NCBI GenBank assembly: GCA_031548885.1
Contig: JAVBQO010000004.1
Location: forward strand, 36,430-100,429
Source of the DNA: JAVBQO01 sp031548885
GTDB lineage: Bacteria > Patescibacteriota > Saccharimonadia > Saccharimonadales > Saccharimonadaceae
DNA: 64,000 bases
Reading direction: 5' to 3'
Shown here piece after piece: positions 33,089 through 42,084 of the stretch. A program made the translations under genes and the position numbers. Positions within the stretch are counted from its first letter, which is position 1, and every line of letters begins with the position of its first letter. The notes under the pieces were generated by a model. The model was given only the letters and a program-made list of their open reading frames with translations. It searched no databases and was not told the DNA's origin.

Positions 33089-34885
33089 ATGAGCGAAAAA
33101 TCAAACTGGAAACGGTTTATTCAGGTCAAGCCAAACAAAAAGGCGCTAGAACGTCGGGCCGCGAAAGCTGAAAAAGCCACGCTGCGCCACGCTCGAAAAT
33201 TTTTGACCGGTCGCTGGGACAATTTGCGTGAAGCTCGCCGCGACGTGACGGCATGGTTATTGTTGGTGGCGGTGCTGATTGCCATCGGTGTTATGCAAAT
33301 GATTTCGTATAGCAGCGGTTTTCAAACGACTGCGGCTGTTGGCGGCGGAACTTATGCAGAAGGTGTAACGAGCAAAATCGCCACCATCAATCCGCTGTAC
33401 GCCGAAACTGAAGCTGAGCATGCGGCCAGCCGATTGGTGTACGACGGTTTGTTGACGTACGATTCGACGAATCATTTGCACGGCGATCTGGCGACGGCGT
33501 GGTCGGTCAGCGAAGACGGCAAAACGTATGACGTGTCACTAAGGAAGGACGTCAAATGGCAGGATGGCCAAGCGTTCGCGGCTGATGACGTAGTTTTCAC
33601 GGTCAATATGATAAAAAACCCCAAAGCTGGTTCGGCGCTATACGATAGTTGGCGCACGATTTCGGTGGCGAAAATTTCTGATTCGCAGGTGCGATTCACT
33701 TTGCAGAACCCGTATGCACCGTTTCCGCACGCGCTGACATTTGGTATTTTGCCGGCGCACGCGCTGACTGACGTGCCGGCCGAAACGATGCGGGAGCATG
33801 TCAGCGGCAATACGTATGTGACGGGAACTGGGCCGTTTTATTTGCGCAGCGTGCAGGCAACTGGAGGCGAGCAGTCGTCGTGGTCGTTTGGTGCCAATAG
33901 TGCGTATTTTGGCGGTGCGCCGCGTGTTTCGACGGTGCAGATGCGAACGTATGCGACTAGCGGCGATTTGACACAGGCTTTTACGAATGGCGAAATCAAC
34001 GCTGCGGCCGGACCGATATTGGTTGATGCGTTGGCGACGCAGCAGAAAACTGCCGACACGCAATTGCAGCAAGCACCGTTGGACGACGGTGTTTTCGCGC
34101 TATTCAACATGAATGGCGAGGCGACCAGCGATCAGAGCGTGCGTGAGGCGCTGCGGCTGGGACTGAATCGTGACGAGGTGCGAAAAGCGGTGGCGCTTGG
34201 CGACGGCGATTCACCTGAGGAATTGAACGGGCCGATTGTGCCGGGACTTTTCGCATCTGTTGACGAATTGAAACAGCAGGCGTTTGACGAGGCGGCGGCT
34301 GCGAAAAAGTTGGACGACGCTGGCTGGAAACTGAACAGCAGCGGCATGCGCGAAAAAGACGGCCAGAAGTTGCGACTTCATATTGTGACAGTGGCCGGCA
34401 CGGACTACGAACCGGCGGCGAAAAACTTGGCTGAACAGTGGCAGAATTTGGGAATCGACGTTGATTTGGACGTGGCTAGTTCTGACAACGTGCAGCAAAA
34501 TTATTTTATCCCGCGAAATTACGACGTGTTGGTGTATCAGTTGCAATTAGGCGCTGACGCTGACGTGTTTTCGTATTGGCATTCGTCGCAGGCTGTGGCG
34601 AGCGGGCTGAACTTTACGAATTACAAATCGGTATTGGTCGATGCGTCGCTGGTTAGCGGGCGGACGCGCATGTCGTCGGAGCTGCGCGAGGCGAAATATC
34701 AAACTTTCGTTGAAACGTGGCTGGCGGACGTGCCGGCAATTGCGCTGTATCGTCCGAACTTTTATTATTTGCACACTGATAATGTGCGGTCGATCGACAA
34801 TTCTCCGCTAGTGGATGCGACGTATCGATTTGGTAACGTGGCGAATTGGACAGTGCGAACCGGCCAGGTGAATACGACGCCGTAG
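33089..34885 (+). CDS. Membrane-anchored oligopeptide-binding protein (SBP family 5)
   Basis: 598 residues. A basic cytoplasmic N-terminus of about 50 residues precedes one membrane helix (about 54-72), and the rest is an OppA-like extracellular solute-binding domain. Markers are the opening of the mature domain (INPLYAETEAEHAASRLVYDGLL), LATAWSVSEDGKTYDVSLRKDVKWQDGQAFAADDVVFT and GTGPFYL. In Gram-positive-like cells such anchored proteins feed peptides to Opp/Dpp permeases, but no permease gene lies nearby. The long cytoplasmic tail is unusual for a lipoprotein-type binding protein. The octamer is absent from this gene. Confidence 0.88.
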   Translation: MSEKSNWKRFIQVKPNKKALERRAAKAEKATLRHARKFLTGRWDNLREARRDVTAWLLLVAVLIAIGVMQMISYSSGFQTTAAVGGGTYAEGVTSKIATINPLYAETEAEHAASRLVYDGLLTYDSTNHLHGDLATAWSVSEDGKTYDVSLRKDVKWQDGQAFAADDVVFTVNMIKNPKAGSALYDSWRTISVAKISDSQVRFTLQNPYAPFPHALTFGILPAHALTDVPAETMREHVSGNTYVTGTGPFYLRSVQATGGEQSSWSFGANSAYFGGAPRVSTVQMRTYATSGDLTQAFTNGEINAAAGPILVDALATQQKTADTQLQQAPLDDGVFALFNMNGEATSDQSVREALRLGLNRDEVRKAVALGDGDSPEELNGPIVPGLFASVDELKQQAFDEAAAAKKLDDAGWKLNSSGMREKDGQKLRLHIVTVAGTDYEPAAKNLAEQWQNLGIDVDLDVASSDNVQQNYFIPRNYDVLVYQLQLGADADVFSYWHSSQAVASGLNFTNYKSVLVDASLVSGRTRMSSELREAKYQTFVETWLADVPAIALYRPNFYYLHTDNVRSIDNSPLVDATYRFGNVANWTVRTGQVNTTP

Positions 34886-35188
34886 CGATGTTGCAGAACA
34901 AGCTTGATAATAAAAAACTAAATTCTACAATGTAATCTGTGGATTACAAACAACAGAGCAATCAGGGTTGCTTGGTCGTCGGTCTGATGTATTTATTTGG
35001 AATCGAGCCGACGTGCCAAAAAGAGTAAGAGATTTTGAGTGAAGTTTTCGATTCGTGGCATATTCACTACCACTCCTGGCTTGAATTACGAGAGGCCAAA
35101 ACTTACGCTTCAATCAGTATCATTGCCGAAAAAGTGGCGGCAGTTATGAATTGATAGGGTATAATTGAAGTAACCATAAGGAGGGGTA
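34886..35188. other. 303-bp region with possible gene remnants and the RM promoter
   Basis: There is no intact gene here. Two short open stretches meet in different frames near 35035-35042. One ends VPKRVRDFE. The other runs from TTG 35035 to a TGA at 35154 (39 residues, containing SWHIHYHSWLELREAKTYASISIIAEKVAAV). Together they could be the frameshifted remains of a small gene. TATAAT at 35160-35165 and AAGGAGGGG just before 35189 serve the restriction gene. Confidence 0.45.
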
Positions 35189-36415
35189 ATGAGTTCTATC
35201 GATGCATTGATCGCTTCGTCACGACCGCTGGATGAGACTGATAAGATTGTAAAATTTTCGCGCACTCTGTATGGCCTATGCAGTGATTTGTATCAAAAAG
35301 AAGACAGAGGCGTAGCCCTTGCTGCCATATTCGACTTGGCGGTAACGGCGCAATACGTTGAGCGGCTCAGCAGCAACGGATGGCTTTATTGCAAGAATGC
35401 TACCGGAGATTCTGAGGAGCCTAAGCTATTCTATCCGTTTGTTAATGCTTGTCCTCGTTGCGCATTAAGAAATGTATTCTATTTCGCTCCGTCTCGTAAG
35501 CCAAGTTCGGCAAACATTGGTCAAACAACCAGCCGAGTTCTCGCTACGTTTTTAGATGAACATGCAAAGCGCACAAGTAATGGTACGTGCAACGTCAAAG
35601 AGTTAGGCGGTGGCCGCATAGTTGACGCCGTAGCTGTCGAAGATGATAAAATTTGTCTTTTTGAAATAAAATCTGCGCCACTTATAACGTTCCCCATTGA
35701 GTCAAATACCGAACTTATGACTACGACCTCGGACGACGGCGAAGAAGAGAGTCTCGACCACTACAACGTGACGCTGCCGGCAAGTTTTGCAAGCGATCTT
35801 TCGATGATTGTTTCCGAGTCACTTTCTATACCTATTGGACGACAAAATCAAAGCCAGGATTGGCCGTGTGCCGAACTCGTGGATTACCTATCTAATGAAG
35901 ATGCACTCCGCAATTATGTGGATGAATGGAAGAAAACCTACCTAAGGTATTCGGGTAAAATGCCGAAAGAAAAAACTTTTTGGCTGTCAAATGGCTGCGG
36001 GCAACCTCCTGTCTCGGTCGGATGGCCGGCACGCAGAAGTGGCTCTGGCTACGAATCGATTAGCGACGGCAAAAGCAGCGTTGGGCTCGATAGAACAGAT
36101 GATATTAAAAAAGGAATTTATCAGGTTCTAAAAATAGGCACCCATTACAAGGAGTTCTCCGATCGGGGGAGTTACAAAGTTTACACTGCTTTGGCGTCCA
36201 ATATTCACGCCGTAAAACATCACGAATCATACCTGAAGGAGTTCGAAGATATGATGTGGACGATAGATGCGCCTGATCGAACATATATCGTTGAACGTGG
36301 CGACCATGAGACGGTTATTGATACTGATGGTTTGTATAACTTGTACGATGGCTTAGTGACCTTTACTCGGGGGCATTATCGCGATGACTGGGTAAGAGAA
36401 AGGTTTAGTTTCTGA
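35189..36415 (+). CDS. Probable type II restriction endonuclease
   Basis: 408 residues, not similar to a named enzyme that I can recall. A PD-(D/E)xK-type core is visible near 145-158 as GGGRIVDAVAVEDDKICLFEIKSA, with the Asp then ExK pattern of metal-dependent nucleases. CPRC near residue 90 may form half of a zinc site. Its role as the restriction partner is inferred from the one-base overlap (TGATG) with a cytosine methyltransferase. A strong AAGGAGGGG ribosome-binding site and AT-rich, ATA/AGA-containing codon use set it apart from neighbours, and it has no TTGCGAAA. Acquisition by transfer is likely. Confidence 0.7.
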   Translation: MSSIDALIASSRPLDETDKIVKFSRTLYGLCSDLYQKEDRGVALAAIFDLAVTAQYVERLSSNGWLYCKNATGDSEEPKLFYPFVNACPRCALRNVFYFAPSRKPSSANIGQTTSRVLATFLDEHAKRTSNGTCNVKELGGGRIVDAVAVEDDKICLFEIKSAPLITFPIESNTELMTTTSDDGEEESLDHYNVTLPASFASDLSMIVSESLSIPIGRQNQSQDWPCAELVDYLSNEDALRNYVDEWKKTYLRYSGKMPKEKTFWLSNGCGQPPVSVGWPARRSGSGYESISDGKSSVGLDRTDDIKKGIYQVLKIGTHYKEFSDRGSYKVYTALASNIHAVKHHESYLKEFEDMMWTIDAPDRTYIVERGDHETVIDTDGLYNLYDGLVTFTRGHYRDDWVRERFSF

Positions 36416-37494
36416 TGGACCATACATACGGAGATTATTCAGATATAGTTTTGAGGCGTATAACGCTTTTGCCTCCGGGCGGACGCATGAAAGACTTGCC
36501 TCAAGAACTTTGGCATAAAAGCTTTATTAGAACGGGCGAGAAAAAAACCGGCGGCCCAAATTTGAGATTGCTTCGCCTGGAGCACGACAAGCCGTCGAAT
36601 ACGATTACCGGGTTTGTTTTTAATAAGTTTGTACATCCAACAGAGAACAGGTACATTACGCCAAGAGAGGCCGCAAGGATTCAAGGTTTTCCTGACAGCT
36701 TTACGTTTAAGGGCCCCGTGACCTCAATACAGCTACAAATTGGCAATGCCGTTCCCGTAAACTTGGCTGACGCAATCGCCAACAGGGTATCCGAATATCT
36801 GAAAAAAAATGCAAAAACTTCTGCCAATCCCAAAGCGATCAGCTTATTCGCAGGAGCAGGCGGCCTTGATTTGGGCTTTCACAAGTATTTCGACGTTATA
36901 TCCATAAATGAGTGCATCCCGGCATTTTGTGATACGCTTCGCGCAAATTTCGCTGACTCCAATATCGTTGAAGGTGACATTACGAAATTGAAAGGCGCAG
37001 ACCTTGCGCTTGGCAACAAAATTGATGTTGTATATGGTGGTCCTCCGTGCCAAGCATTCAGTTCAGCAGGAAAGCAAAAAGGGATAGACGACCCAAGAGG
37101 AATGATGATCATGGAGCATATTCGCATAGTGAAAGAGACAAACCCCGAGGTTTTTGTTCTGGAAAACGTTCCTAATTTGAAAGCGATAGCGGGCGGCAAA
37201 ATTTTAGAACAGGCACTTGAACAAATGAATAAGATTGGTTACGCGACGGAATGGTATGTTCTTAACGCGGCAGACTACGGAGCCCCTCAAACACGAAGAA
37301 GACTCATAATTCTTGGTAGAAGAAAGAAATATAAAGAACCTATTAGCGCACCTCCAGTAACTCATACAAAAGAGCCTAGTTTGCTAGGGTTAAAGCCCTA
37401 CGTCGGTGTGGGCGAGGCATTGGCCGGACTACCGAAAGCCATATCTCGGCAGGATATCAAGGTGCTGCAAAAACAGACGAAGCTATTGCAGTAA
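36415..37494 (+). CDS. Circularly permuted DNA (cytosine-5) methyltransferase
   Basis: 359 residues with every main m5C motif, but in permuted order. Motif IX (RYITPREAARIQGFPDSF, about 80-97) and motif X (QIGNAVPVNLADAIA, about 106-120) come first. Then come motif I (SLFAGAGGLDLGF, about 142), the catalytic PPCQ of motif IV (about 210), ENV of motif VI (about 248) and QTRRR of motif VIII (about 290). The break falls in the variable target-recognition region between VIII and IX. A similar order is known for M.BssHII. It would protect host DNA from the upstream endonuclease. The specificity is not readable from sequence. Confidence 0.93.
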   Translation: MDHTYGDYSDIVLRRITLLPPGGRMKDLPQELWHKSFIRTGEKKTGGPNLRLLRLEHDKPSNTITGFVFNKFVHPTENRYITPREAARIQGFPDSFTFKGPVTSIQLQIGNAVPVNLADAIANRVSEYLKKNAKTSANPKAISLFAGAGGLDLGFHKYFDVISINECIPAFCDTLRANFADSNIVEGDITKLKGADLALGNKIDVVYGGPPCQAFSSAGKQKGIDDPRGMMIMEHIRIVKETNPEVFVLENVPNLKAIAGGKILEQALEQMNKIGYATEWYVLNAADYGAPQTRRRLIILGRRKKYKEPISAPPVTHTKEPSLLGLKPYVGVGEALAGLPKAISRQDIKVLQKQTKLLQ

Positions 37495-37509
37495 GCTAAA
37501 ATTCTTGCC

Positions 37510-37533
37510 AAAAAAGCCGCCCGTTCGGGCGGT
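37510..37533 (-). terminator. Rho-independent terminator of tRNA-Leu(GAG)
   Basis: The stem CCGCCCG (37517-37523) pairs with CGGGCGG (37526-37532) around a 2-nt loop. On the minus strand it is followed by six T residues (37515-37510), so it ends the tRNA transcript. It also separates the tRNA from the convergent methyltransferase. Confidence 0.8.
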
Positions 37534-37555
37534 AATTTCCGTAATTCTGCTAGTT

Positions 37556-37643
37556 TGGTGCGCACGAGAAGACTTGAACTTCCACGACCGTAATGGTCAC
37601 TAGCCCCTCAAGCTAGCGCGTCTACCAATTCCGCCACGTGCGC
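37556..37643 (-). tRNA. tRNA-Leu (anticodon GAG)
   Basis: An 88-nt type II tRNA with an encoded CCA end. Acceptor GCGCACG pairs with CGTGCGC. The anticodon stem CTAGC/GCTAG encloses TTGAGGG, giving GAG. A long variable arm (GACCATTACGGTC) and normal D-loop GG and T-loop TTCAAGT are present. Confidence 0.97.
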
Positions 37644-37783
37644 AAAAACAATGATGAGAAGGTTCTCTGCTCCAAACTTCGTCGACTCGGAAATGAAAGT
37701 CGGTTTTCATTTGCTCGTTCCTTCGCTTGGCGGGCTGGTCCAGGGTGTTACCGCGCATGTCGGCATTTCGAACTTCAGAGGTT

Positions 37784-37860
37784 TGGTGGGTTCGAAGAGA
37801 CTTGAACTCCCGACCTCCTCAGTGTGAATGAGGCGCTCTAGCCAGCTGAGCTACGAACCC
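37784..37860 (-). tRNA. tRNA-Val (anticodon CAC)
   Basis: A 77-nt tRNA with encoded CCA. Acceptor GGGTTCG/CGAACCC, D arm GCTC-AGCTGGCTA-GAGC, anticodon loop TTCACAC giving CAC, T arm GGGAG-TTCAAGT-CTCTT. A TAAAAT box on the minus strand lies about 9 nt before its 5' end. It is separated from tRNA-Leu by 140 nt without a gene. Confidence 0.97.
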
Positions 37861-37900
37861 ATGCCCGTTATTTTACCATATTGCCGGCGGTCACGAAACA

Positions 37901-38488
37901 TTATTTTCCGTAGCGGTGCTCGGCTTCGTCCCAGTTGACAACGTGCCACCAGGCTGCGACGTAATCGCCGCGATTGTATGTATAATCCAAATAGTAAGCG
38001 TGCTCCCACACATCCAGTCCCAGGATCGGCTCGCCGTATTCTAGCGGAATATCTTGATTTGGCGTCGTCACGATCGACAAGTCCGGCAAAAGCCAACACC
38101 AGCCGCTGCCGAAAACCGCCAAACTTTTCGCGGAAAATTCATCAACAAAATTTTGAAAAGTTTCGTATTTCGTTATCAAGTCTGATTTTAGCTGGCCAGT
38201 CGGCTCGCCTTTGGCGTCCGGCGTCAGCCATTTCCAAAACTGCGTGTGATTGTAATGGCCGCCGCCGTGATTTCGCACAGCGGTTCGCACATTTTCCGGT
38301 ATAGAATCTAGATCTCGCAATAAATCCGTTAGTTCACGGCCGCGCAGTTCCGGTGTCGAATCGATTGCGGCGTTCAGTTTGTCCACGTAAGTTTGGTGAT
38401 GATGGTCGTGGTGTAATTTCATGATGTCGGCGCTGATGTATTTGCCCAGCGCCTCGTAATCGTAATCGAGTTTGGGTAGCGTGAACAT
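37901..38488 (-). CDS. sodA: Superoxide dismutase, Mn/Fe family
   Basis: 195 residues. Metal ligands are the His in DIMKLHHDHHHQTYVDKLN (near 25), the His in GGGHYNHTQFW (near 78), and the Asp and His in LDVWEHAYYLDY (near 160). GGGHYNHTQFW and GSGWCWL lean towards the Mn type, but metal use cannot be decided. The enzyme removes superoxide, so the cell meets oxygen. An AAGGAGG ribosome-binding site precedes the ATG and TATAAA/TAAAAT boxes lie just upstream. Its start of translation is conventional rather than leaderless. Confidence 0.95.
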   Translation of the reverse strand: MFTLPKLDYDYEALGKYISADIMKLHHDHHHQTYVDKLNAAIDSTPELRGRELTDLLRDLDSIPENVRTAVRNHGGGHYNHTQFWKWLTPDAKGEPTGQLKSDLITKYETFQNFVDEFSAKSLAVFGSGWCWLLPDLSIVTTPNQDIPLEYGEPILGLDVWEHAYYLDYTYNRGDYVAAWWHVVNWDEAEHRYGK

Positions 38489-38539
38489 GAGCCCTCCTTG
38501 GTTTACTTTTTATATTTTAACGCAAACCAACAAAGATAT

Positions 38540-39343
38540 CTACGTCGACAGCGCAAAAATTGCACGCCGCGCTATTAGCTCCCGTTCAAGCTGTTTGCCC
38601 GCCGAGCCAGATGGCAGCATCAATCTGTTGTGCGGAATTGCCGATGGAATTTCCAAACCGCTGTCGAGCGCAACGTGATCAATCGTAGCATCAGGCGCAT
38701 TTTCATCATCATAAAATCCCCGGAGTTGTTTCAGCGTGGAAATTTCAAAAGTATCCAAATCGGCCGTCGAAGACAAAAACGTCGTTTGTTCGTTGACGAT
38801 GCCGGTCGACGGCAACTCGTTGCGGCACCATCTGCACGGTGGTAGCGTCCGGCCCGCTTTGCCTGTTTCTTGATCGGCTTGATAATCAGCAACCAGCGCC
38901 ATCAGTGCGACGTGGATATCCATATTTTTCGCAATTTCGCCGAAGCGATCTTTCATTCGTTCATGAATTCCGTGAACTGTTGCGAATTCGCCGTGATCGT
39001 CGATGCGTTTGCCGGATTTCGCAGTTTTCACATTTGCCCCAGCGGCTGCTAATGTGTAAGCGCCGCTTTCGTCTCTCAGCAAAGCCAAAGCGCAAGCCCC
39101 AACGCGGAACGGATCCTCTCTGTACGACCACGCACACTCTTGTGCCAGGCTAGCACGAATCACGGCGTCGTATGCTTGTCTGGCAATGAAAAGCTGCTTA
39201 CCCTCGGGCGTCTTGTCATCAAATCCGTTAAGGCGTTTGATGCGTCGATCCAATGCGGCGACGTTTGTAGTGCGCCCAAAACTCGCGGACCCGGTAACTT
39301 CGTTCCCCGCTAAATCGTATGTTTTGTAGCTTTGTGGATTCAT
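38540..39343 (-). CDS. Divergent cytidine-deaminase-fold protein
   Basis: 267 residues. Two motifs of the zinc deaminase fold are present in the right order: HGEFATVHG (His and catalytic Glu, near 118) and PPCRWCRNEL (PCxxC, near 175). Upstream VGACALALLRDESGAYTLAAAGANV resembles the opening hairpin of cytidine deaminases. The approximately 70 residues before and after this core are not familiar. The substrate is unknown, and candidates are free nucleosides, modified bases or nucleic acid. Leaderless (TAATAT, 6 nt). The protein is longer than CDA (about 130), so it is not a simple pyrimidine-salvage enzyme. Confidence 0.65.
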   Translation of the reverse strand: MNPQSYKTYDLAGNEVTGSASFGRTTNVAALDRRIKRLNGFDDKTPEGKQLFIARQAYDAVIRASLAQECAWSYREDPFRVGACALALLRDESGAYTLAAAGANVKTAKSGKRIDDHGEFATVHGIHERMKDRFGEIAKNMDIHVALMALVADYQADQETGKAGRTLPPCRWCRNELPSTGIVNEQTTFLSSTADLDTFEISTLKQLRGFYDDENAPDATIDHVALDSGLEIPSAIPHNRLMLPSGSAGKQLERELIARRAIFALST

Positions 39344-39437
39344 CTTGTGATATTAAAACATATACTATAAATATTTACAATGTCTATATAGATGTGGTAG
39401 AATAAATACAAGTTTAAGCCAAGAAAGGCTATTTTTT

Positions 39438-41264
39438 ATGGAAAAGAACAAAATTCGCAACATTGCAATTATCGCGCACGTCGACCACGGCAAAACTACG
39501 ATGGTCGACGGCCTGCTGAAACAATCCAACACATTTCGCGAAAACCAAGCTGAATTTTCGCAGGAACTGATTATGGACAGCGGCGACCAAGAGCACGAAC
39601 GCGGCATCACGATCACCGCAAAACAGACCAGCGTGTATCACGGCGATTACAAAATCAACATCATCGACACGCCGGGTCACGCCGATTTTTCGGGCGAAGT
39701 CGAGCGAACATTGAACATGGCGGACGGCGTTTTGTTGATCGTTGATGCGCAGGAAGGGCCGATGCCGCAGACGAAATTTGTGTTGTCAAAGGCGTTGGAG
39801 TTGGGTTTGAAACCAATTGTTGTTATCAACAAAATCGACAAACCGGCGCGTCGTATCGAAGCTGTCGAAGACGAAGTCGCCAACCTGTTTCTGGAGCTGG
39901 CGATCGACGATTCGCAGTTGCATTATCCGGTTTATTTCGCGATTGGTCGCGACGGCAAAGCTTGGAAAGAATTGCCGGCTGACACGTCCGCGAATGCCGA
40001 TTTGTCGCCGATTTTTGACGCGATTATCAGCGAAATTCCTGCGCCGACCGTCGACGAAAACGGCCCGCTGCAAATGCTGGTCACGTCGCTACAATACGAC
40101 AATTTCCTGGGCAAATATGCCATCGGTCGCATCACGCGCGGCATTGCGAAAAAATCCACACCGATCGTTTTAATCAAGCGCGACGGCACGCAAATCTCAT
40201 CCAAAATCGACAAAATTTTCACATATCGCGGCTTAGCCAAAGAAGAGGTCGAATCCGCAAATGCTGGCGACATCGTAGCGTTGACTGGAATTGCCGACGC
40301 GCATATCGGCGAAACGATTGCGGATCGCGAAAACCCGGAAGCCTTACCCGTCATCGACGTCGAAGCGCCGACAATCAGCATGTATTTGGGGCCGAACACC
40401 AGCCCGATGAAAGGCCGCGAAGGCGATTTCACGACCTCGCGCCAAATCGGCGATCGATTGCGCCAGGAACTCGAAACGAACGTGGCGCTTCGCGTGGCCG
40501 AGGAGGGAATCGGCTTCATCATCAGCGGTCGCGGCGAATTGCATTTGTCGGTTTTGATCGAAACAATGCGCCGCGAAGGCTTCGAGTTCGAAGTTGGCCG
40601 CCCGCAAGTCGTTACCATCGAATCCGAAGGTCAAACCATGGAACCAATCGAGGAATTATTGGTCGAAGTCGCGCCGGAATTTGTCGGCACGATTTCGCAG
40701 GAAATGGGCCTGCGCCACGGCGAATTATTGCACCAGGAAAACACAACGCAGGGCGCGGCGCGTATGTCGTACAAAATTACGACGCGTGCATTGATTGGCC
40801 TCAGAAACAAATTGCTAACAGAGACGCGCGGCACGGTAATTATGCACAGCTTGCCGGCCGGTTATCAACCGATTGGCACGAAATTCCAAACCACACGCAG
40901 CGGCGCATTGATCGCGTTTGAACCTGGCATGACAACGCCGTACGCGTTGGAAACGGCCGAATCACGCGGCGAATTATTCGTTGGCCCAGGCGTCGAAGTC
41001 TATGCCGGTATGATTGTTGGCGAAAACTCGCGTTCAGAGGATTTGGAAATCAACGTCTGCAAGGCAAAGCACTTGACCAACATGCGGTCGAAATCGTCGG
41101 ATGGCACGACGCAGTTGACGCCGTTTACCGATTTGTCGTTGGAGCAATCGATTGATTTCCTGAATGACGACGAATTGCTAGAAGTCACGCCGAAAAATCT
41201 GCGCCTGCGAAAACGATTTTTGGATCCAACTCAGCGAAAACGCGCTGCGAAAAATACTGTATAA
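39438..41264 (+). CDS. typA: Ribosome-associated GTPase TypA/BipA
   Basis: 608 residues of the translational GTPase family. G1 is AHVDHGKTTMVDGLL (13-27), switch I contains ERGITI, G3 is IDTPGHADFSGEVER and G4 NKIDKP. EF-G-like domains III and V and the BipA-specific C-terminal domain follow (YQPIGTKFQTTRSGALIAFEPG). BipA helps ribosome assembly and stress adaptation. A GAAAGG element lies 10-12 nt before the ATG, and a TTTACA/TAGAAT promoter upstream gives a true leader. Confidence 0.96.
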   Translation: MEKNKIRNIAIIAHVDHGKTTMVDGLLKQSNTFRENQAEFSQELIMDSGDQEHERGITITAKQTSVYHGDYKINIIDTPGHADFSGEVERTLNMADGVLLIVDAQEGPMPQTKFVLSKALELGLKPIVVINKIDKPARRIEAVEDEVANLFLELAIDDSQLHYPVYFAIGRDGKAWKELPADTSANADLSPIFDAIISEIPAPTVDENGPLQMLVTSLQYDNFLGKYAIGRITRGIAKKSTPIVLIKRDGTQISSKIDKIFTYRGLAKEEVESANAGDIVALTGIADAHIGETIADRENPEALPVIDVEAPTISMYLGPNTSPMKGREGDFTTSRQIGDRLRQELETNVALRVAEEGIGFIISGRGELHLSVLIETMRREGFEFEVGRPQVVTIESEGQTMEPIEELLVEVAPEFVGTISQEMGLRHGELLHQENTTQGAARMSYKITTRALIGLRNKLLTETRGTVIMHSLPAGYQPIGTKFQTTRSGALIAFEPGMTTPYALETAESRGELFVGPGVEVYAGMIVGENSRSEDLEINVCKAKHLTNMRSKSSDGTTQLTPFTDLSLEQSIDFLNDDELLEVTPKNLRLRKRFLDPTQRKRAAKNTV

Positions 41265-41273
41265 TAGACGATT

Positions 41274-42023
41274 ATGCAGACGTTTTGGTTGATGATTTTG
41301 CTGGTTGCGTTGGGTAGCGTCGTGTCGCTAATCGGTGGCATATATTTGCTATATGGCAAACGCGGCGCCAAAAAACTGCAGGCCATTTCGATTCCGCTGG
41401 CCGCCGGCGCATTGCTGGCCGCGGCGTTTTTGGATCTGTTGCCAGAGGCGTCGGAGCAGATGGATATGCATGTGGTTTTGCTAATCGCGTTCGTCGCTTT
41501 TTTGGCGTTTTATTTGTTTGACCGATTTTTGTCGGGCGGACATCATCACGATCACAGCCGCGAACCATCGAAGAACCACGGGAATTCGGCGTTGATCGTC
41601 ATCGGCGACGTGACGCATAATTTTGTCGATGGCTTGGCGCTTGGTGCGGCGTTCCTGAGCGGAGGTGGCGTTGGTTTGGTAACGACGCTGGCTGTGACGG
41701 CGCATGAAATTCCGCGCGAAATCGGCGATTTCGGATTGCTGCTGAAAAAGAAAATGGCCAAGAAGCGAATCGTCGCGGTCAACTTACTCGGTGCGGCGGC
41801 GTCCGTTGTCGGCGCAGTCGTGTTGTTTGCGTTTGGCGACGGGTGGCCGTTTTTGGCTCCGATACTTCTGTCGGCAACGGCGGGATTTTTTATTTATATT
41901 GCGGCCAGCGATATTATTCCATCTCTGACGAAATCGGAGCGCGACGTCAAAAACCCACTATATTTGGTAATTGGTGCGGTCGTCGTTGGCCTGCTTATAT
42001 TCGCGGTTCACAGTATCGAATAA
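41274..42023 (+). CDS. ZIP-family metal transporter
   Basis: 249 residues with about seven to eight helices. The paired transport-site motifs are HNFVDGLALG (TM4) and HEIPREIGDF (TM5), and a His-rich cytoplasmic loop GGHHHDHSREP lies between TM3 and TM4. ZIP proteins import zinc, iron or manganese. Leaderless (TATAAT, 8 nt), and its -10 box lies at the end of typA. The neighbouring superoxide dismutase makes Mn/Fe supply relevant, though this is inference. Confidence 0.93.
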   Translation: MQTFWLMILLVALGSVVSLIGGIYLLYGKRGAKKLQAISIPLAAGALLAAAFLDLLPEASEQMDMHVVLLIAFVAFLAFYLFDRFLSGGHHHDHSREPSKNHGNSALIVIGDVTHNFVDGLALGAAFLSGGGVGLVTTLAVTAHEIPREIGDFGLLLKKKMAKKRIVAVNLLGAAASVVGAVVLFAFGDGWPFLAPILLSATAGFFIYIAASDIIPSLTKSERDVKNPLYLVIGAVVVGLLIFAVHSIE

Positions 42024-42084
42024 CAGCGTTGTTTCACAAAACACAACGTTTGATTCATAGCCACAAGCGGTATAAACTAGTGTC

